Source of the DNA: an uncultured Actinomycetes bacterium
Lineage (GTDB): Bacteria; Actinomycetota; Actinomycetes; S36-B12
DNA length: 8,174 nt
NCBI GenBank assembly: GCA_913061025.1
Contig: CAJXUJ010000048.1
Coordinates: 1 to 8,174, forward strand
Reading direction: 5' to 3'
Under the pieces are notes generated by a model that worked only from the letters and a program-made list of their open reading frames with translations, made no database searches and had not been told where the DNA came from. This document shows positions 6,718 to 8,174 of the stretch, piece by piece. The translations under genes and the position numbers were made by a program. Within the stretch, counting starts at the first letter, position 1, and every line of letters starts with the position of its first letter.

Positions 6718-6777
6718 GGTTGCATCCTCCGGATGAGTCGGCGGCCGCCCTTGTGGGGCGGGTAACGGCTAGGACGG

Positions 6778-6804
6778 TTGGCAGTCTCACGGGGAGAGTG
6801 CCAA
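6778..6804. promoter_or_regulatory. CIRCE operator 2 (HrcA site) over the groES start point
   Basis: TTGGCAGTC-N9-GAGTGCCAA has the exact arm length and spacing of the CIRCE consensus (TTAGCACTC-N9-GAGTGCTAA). The arms pair at eight of nine positions. It covers the predicted transcription start, near 6803, so bound HrcA would block initiation and the element would also be present at the 5' end of the mRNA. Confidence 0.75.
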
Positions 6805-6809
6805 CGCAG

Positions 6810-6838
6810 ACAGTACGCCGCCGTTAGCACTCTGTCAA
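6810..6838 (-). promoter_or_regulatory. groESL promoter
   Basis: On the minus strand TTGACA (6838-6833) is a perfect -35 box, followed after 17 bases by TACTGT (6815-6810) as the -10 box. This is an excellent vegetative-sigma promoter for groES-groEL1. The -35 box lies inside the 9-base spacer of CIRCE 1, and the start point lies within CIRCE 2. Confidence 0.82.
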
Positions 6839-6850
6839 TTCGAGTGCCAA
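6824..6850. promoter_or_regulatory. CIRCE operator 1 (HrcA site) over the groES -35 box
   Basis: TTAGCACTC-N9-GAGTGCCAA differs from the canonical CIRCE at one arm base only. In bacteria this inverted repeat binds the HrcA repressor, which loses activity during heat shock and so induces groESL. hrcA itself is not in the window. The site's centre is 46 bp from that of CIRCE 2. Confidence 0.93.
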
Positions 6851-6892
6851 ACGCGTCGCCCACCGGCATCCTCGGCTTGGACCTGGCGGCTG

Positions 6893-6897
6893 GGAGG
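6893..6897 (+). promoter_or_regulatory. Shine-Dalgarno of the methyltransferase gene
   Basis: GGAGG lies 8 bases before the GTG at 6906. No in-frame ATG or GTG is found in the bases upstream back to the CIRCE, so this site decides the start. Confidence 0.65.
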
Positions 6898-6905
6898 ATC
6901 TTCCC

Positions 6906-8174
6906 GTGAGGGGCTCACCGACCGGCGATGATTCACCCTCCGTCTCCCCCGGCCTCCTGGAGTTGGCACGGATGTCGCCCTCGTCGCGACTAGCGCTCCT
7001 GAACGCAATCCCCGACCCCCGCTCCGACCCGCTGGCCGCCGTCGAGACGCTTCGTCGCGAGCACCCCGAACTAGGGCCCAACGTGAGCTCAGCCGCTATC
7101 GCCCAACGCTCGCTTCGCGAAGAGGGCATCGATCGAGGACTGCTTCCACCCGACACTCGGTGGTTGGTCACCGCGACAGGACTCGAGCAGGCGAGCCGGC
7201 CCGTAGTAGCGGCCCGGCGGGCAGCCTGGGCCGCGGGTACCGGGGCGCGGAGCATCATCGATGCTACGGCCGGAATCGGGATGGACGCGGCTGCCTTCGC
7301 TGTGGCCGGGATGCGGGTGGTCGCGGTCGAACGTGATTCGACCACCGCTGCAGTGTGCGCCGCAAATCTCGCGTCCCTCGAGAGAGCCGAAGCCACAGCT
7401 GTGATCTGCGCTGACTCAACCGAGCCCGGTTTGCTCGCCCGACTAGCCGCTGAACTGCCGGAACCGGTTGCCGTGTTCGTCGACCCTGCACGCAGGGGCA
7501 GTGCCCGCCCCAGCGACGGATCGCGGGCCCACCCCGAGCGAGATCCTGAACGCTGGTCGCCGCCGTGGTCCTTCGTGGAGTCGCTCCGTGCGGATTTCGA
7601 GATGGTCCTCGCCAAGACTCCGGGATCGTTCACACCGGACGACCGGTGGTCGTGCGAGTGGGTAGGGGTGGCTGACTACGTCGCCGAGTGCTCGGTCTTC
7701 TCGACGATGCCCCGCGGCTTCCTCTCGCCCCGGCAGGCAGTCCTTCTCCCGGAATCCCACGGTTCGGATCCGCTCACCTTCCCGGTGAACAGCGACCCTC
7801 CTGCCGGCCCTCCCGTCGGGGCACCGCAGGAGTTCCTCGGCGAACCGCACCCGGTCTTCCAGCGATGCCTGGGGGCTCTGTGCGAACTCGGGGCTCATCG
7901 CGTTCACCAAACGAGCAACTGGCTCACCACGAACCGGCTGGAGAGCACCGGGGCGATACCCGGGGTGCGCTGGTACCGGGTGATCGACTCGGCACCGATC
8001 AAGGACATGAAGAAGTGCGCGGTCAGACACGGCGTTGACGCAGTCGCGATCAAGTGCAAGGAGTCGAAGACTCCACTGAACGTCCTGCGCAAGAAGATCG
8101 CCCTGCCCGACGGCGACCGCTACGCGATCGTGCTCACCGCTGGCACGACCGAGGCCTTCCTCGTCGAACGCCTC
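6906..8174 (+). CDS. Class I SAM-dependent methyltransferase with THUMP-like domain (C-terminus cut off)
   Basis: The frame is open from GTG 6906 through the window end: 423 codons, with the stop outside. After a helical N-terminal region (about 14-110), a Rossmann methyltransferase core appears. Motif I is IIDATAGIGMDAAAF (117-131), the acidic end of the next strand is VVAVERD (138-144), Asp170 follows, and VFVDPARRG (190-198) is the motif IV loop. Residues about 365-423 (KDMKKCAVRHGVDAVAIKCK, then LRKKIALPDG and AIVLTAGTTEAFLVERL) resemble the THUMP-like domain that ends this actinobacterial family, so probably only a short tail is missing. The DPARR motif is unlike the NPPY motif of DNA or RNA N6-adenine enzymes. 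An RNA substrate is suggested by the THUMP-like domain but is not established. It is divergent from groES; its start is 55 bases from CIRCE 1 and no clear promoter of its own is seen. Confidence 0.88.
   Translation, partial: MRGSPTGDDSPSVSPGLLELARMSPSSRLALLNAIPDPRSDPLAAVETLRREHPELGPNVSSAAIAQRSLREEGIDRGLLPPDTRWLVTATGLEQASRPVVAARRAAWAAGTGARSIIDATAGIGMDAAAFAVAGMRVVAVERDSTTAAVCAANLASLERAEATAVICADSTEPGLLARLAAELPEPVAVFVDPARRGSARPSDGSRAHPERDPERWSPPWSFVESLRADFEMVLAKTPGSFTPDDRWSCEWVGVADYVAECSVFSTMPRGFLSPRQAVLLPESHGSDPLTFPVNSDPPAGPPVGAPQEFLGEPHPVFQRCLGALCELGAHRVHQTSNWLTTNRLESTGAIPGVRWYRVIDSAPIKDMKKCAVRHGVDAVAIKCKESKTPLNVLRKKIALPDGDRYAIVLTAGTTEAFLVERL

Noticed and set aside
6824..7633. A 269-codon minus-strand frame opposite the methyltransferase
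   Set aside because: It is Ser/Arg/Ala-rich shadow sequence. The plus-strand frame carries clear SAM-binding motifs and a Shine-Dalgarno site.

Overview
The window comes from a high-GC Gram-positive bacterium of the class Actinomycetes. This rests on a WhiB3/WhiD-type iron-sulfur protein, which is confined to this phylum, a histidine-tailed GroEL1, an actinobacterial GuaB3 paralogue beside GuaB, strong third-position GC bias, and frequent GTG starts (guaB, guaB3, merR, groES and the methyltransferase all begin with GTG). I cannot name the genus. No mobile element, CRISPR array, tRNA or rRNA is visible. Coding density is high and the base composition looks uniform.

Layout, left to right. (1) 1-323, minus: N-terminal part of a GabD2-like succinate-semialdehyde dehydrogenase, cut by the window edge. 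(2) 414-4133, minus: a tightly packed block transcribed right to left, merR-B12 regulator > guaB > guaB3, with gaps of 13 and 2 bases. (3) 4134-4248: a divergent control region carrying a clear -35/-10 promoter and a strong ribosome binding site for whiB3. (4) 4249-4545, plus: whiB3/whiD. (5) 4607-4639: a perfect hairpin shared by the convergent whiB3 and groEL. (6) 4659-6717, minus: groES > groEL1, separated by 133 bases containing a 16-bp GC-rich hairpin. (7) 6718-6905: the groES control region, with a consensus-like promoter flanked by two CIRCE operators. (8) 6906-8174, plus: a THUMP-like-domain SAM methyltransferase, cut by the right edge.

How the genes fit together. GuaB makes XMP from IMP and so controls guanine nucleotide supply, and GuaB3 is its translationally coupled, CBS-less paralogue. 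GroES/GroEL1 form the heat-inducible chaperonin, repressed by HrcA through CIRCE. WhiB3 is a redox-responsive transcription factor that acts with the main sigma factor. From memory, the block groES-groEL1 / whiB3(whiD) / regulator / guaB-guaB3 is an old actinobacterial neighbourhood. The regulator slot holds sigD in Mycobacterium and bldM plus a sigma factor in Streptomyces. Here it holds a MerR protein with a partly eroded cobalamin-binding domain. That substitution, the retained Wx9EH motif in that protein, and the double CIRCE are the most interesting points. I see no wholly new system.
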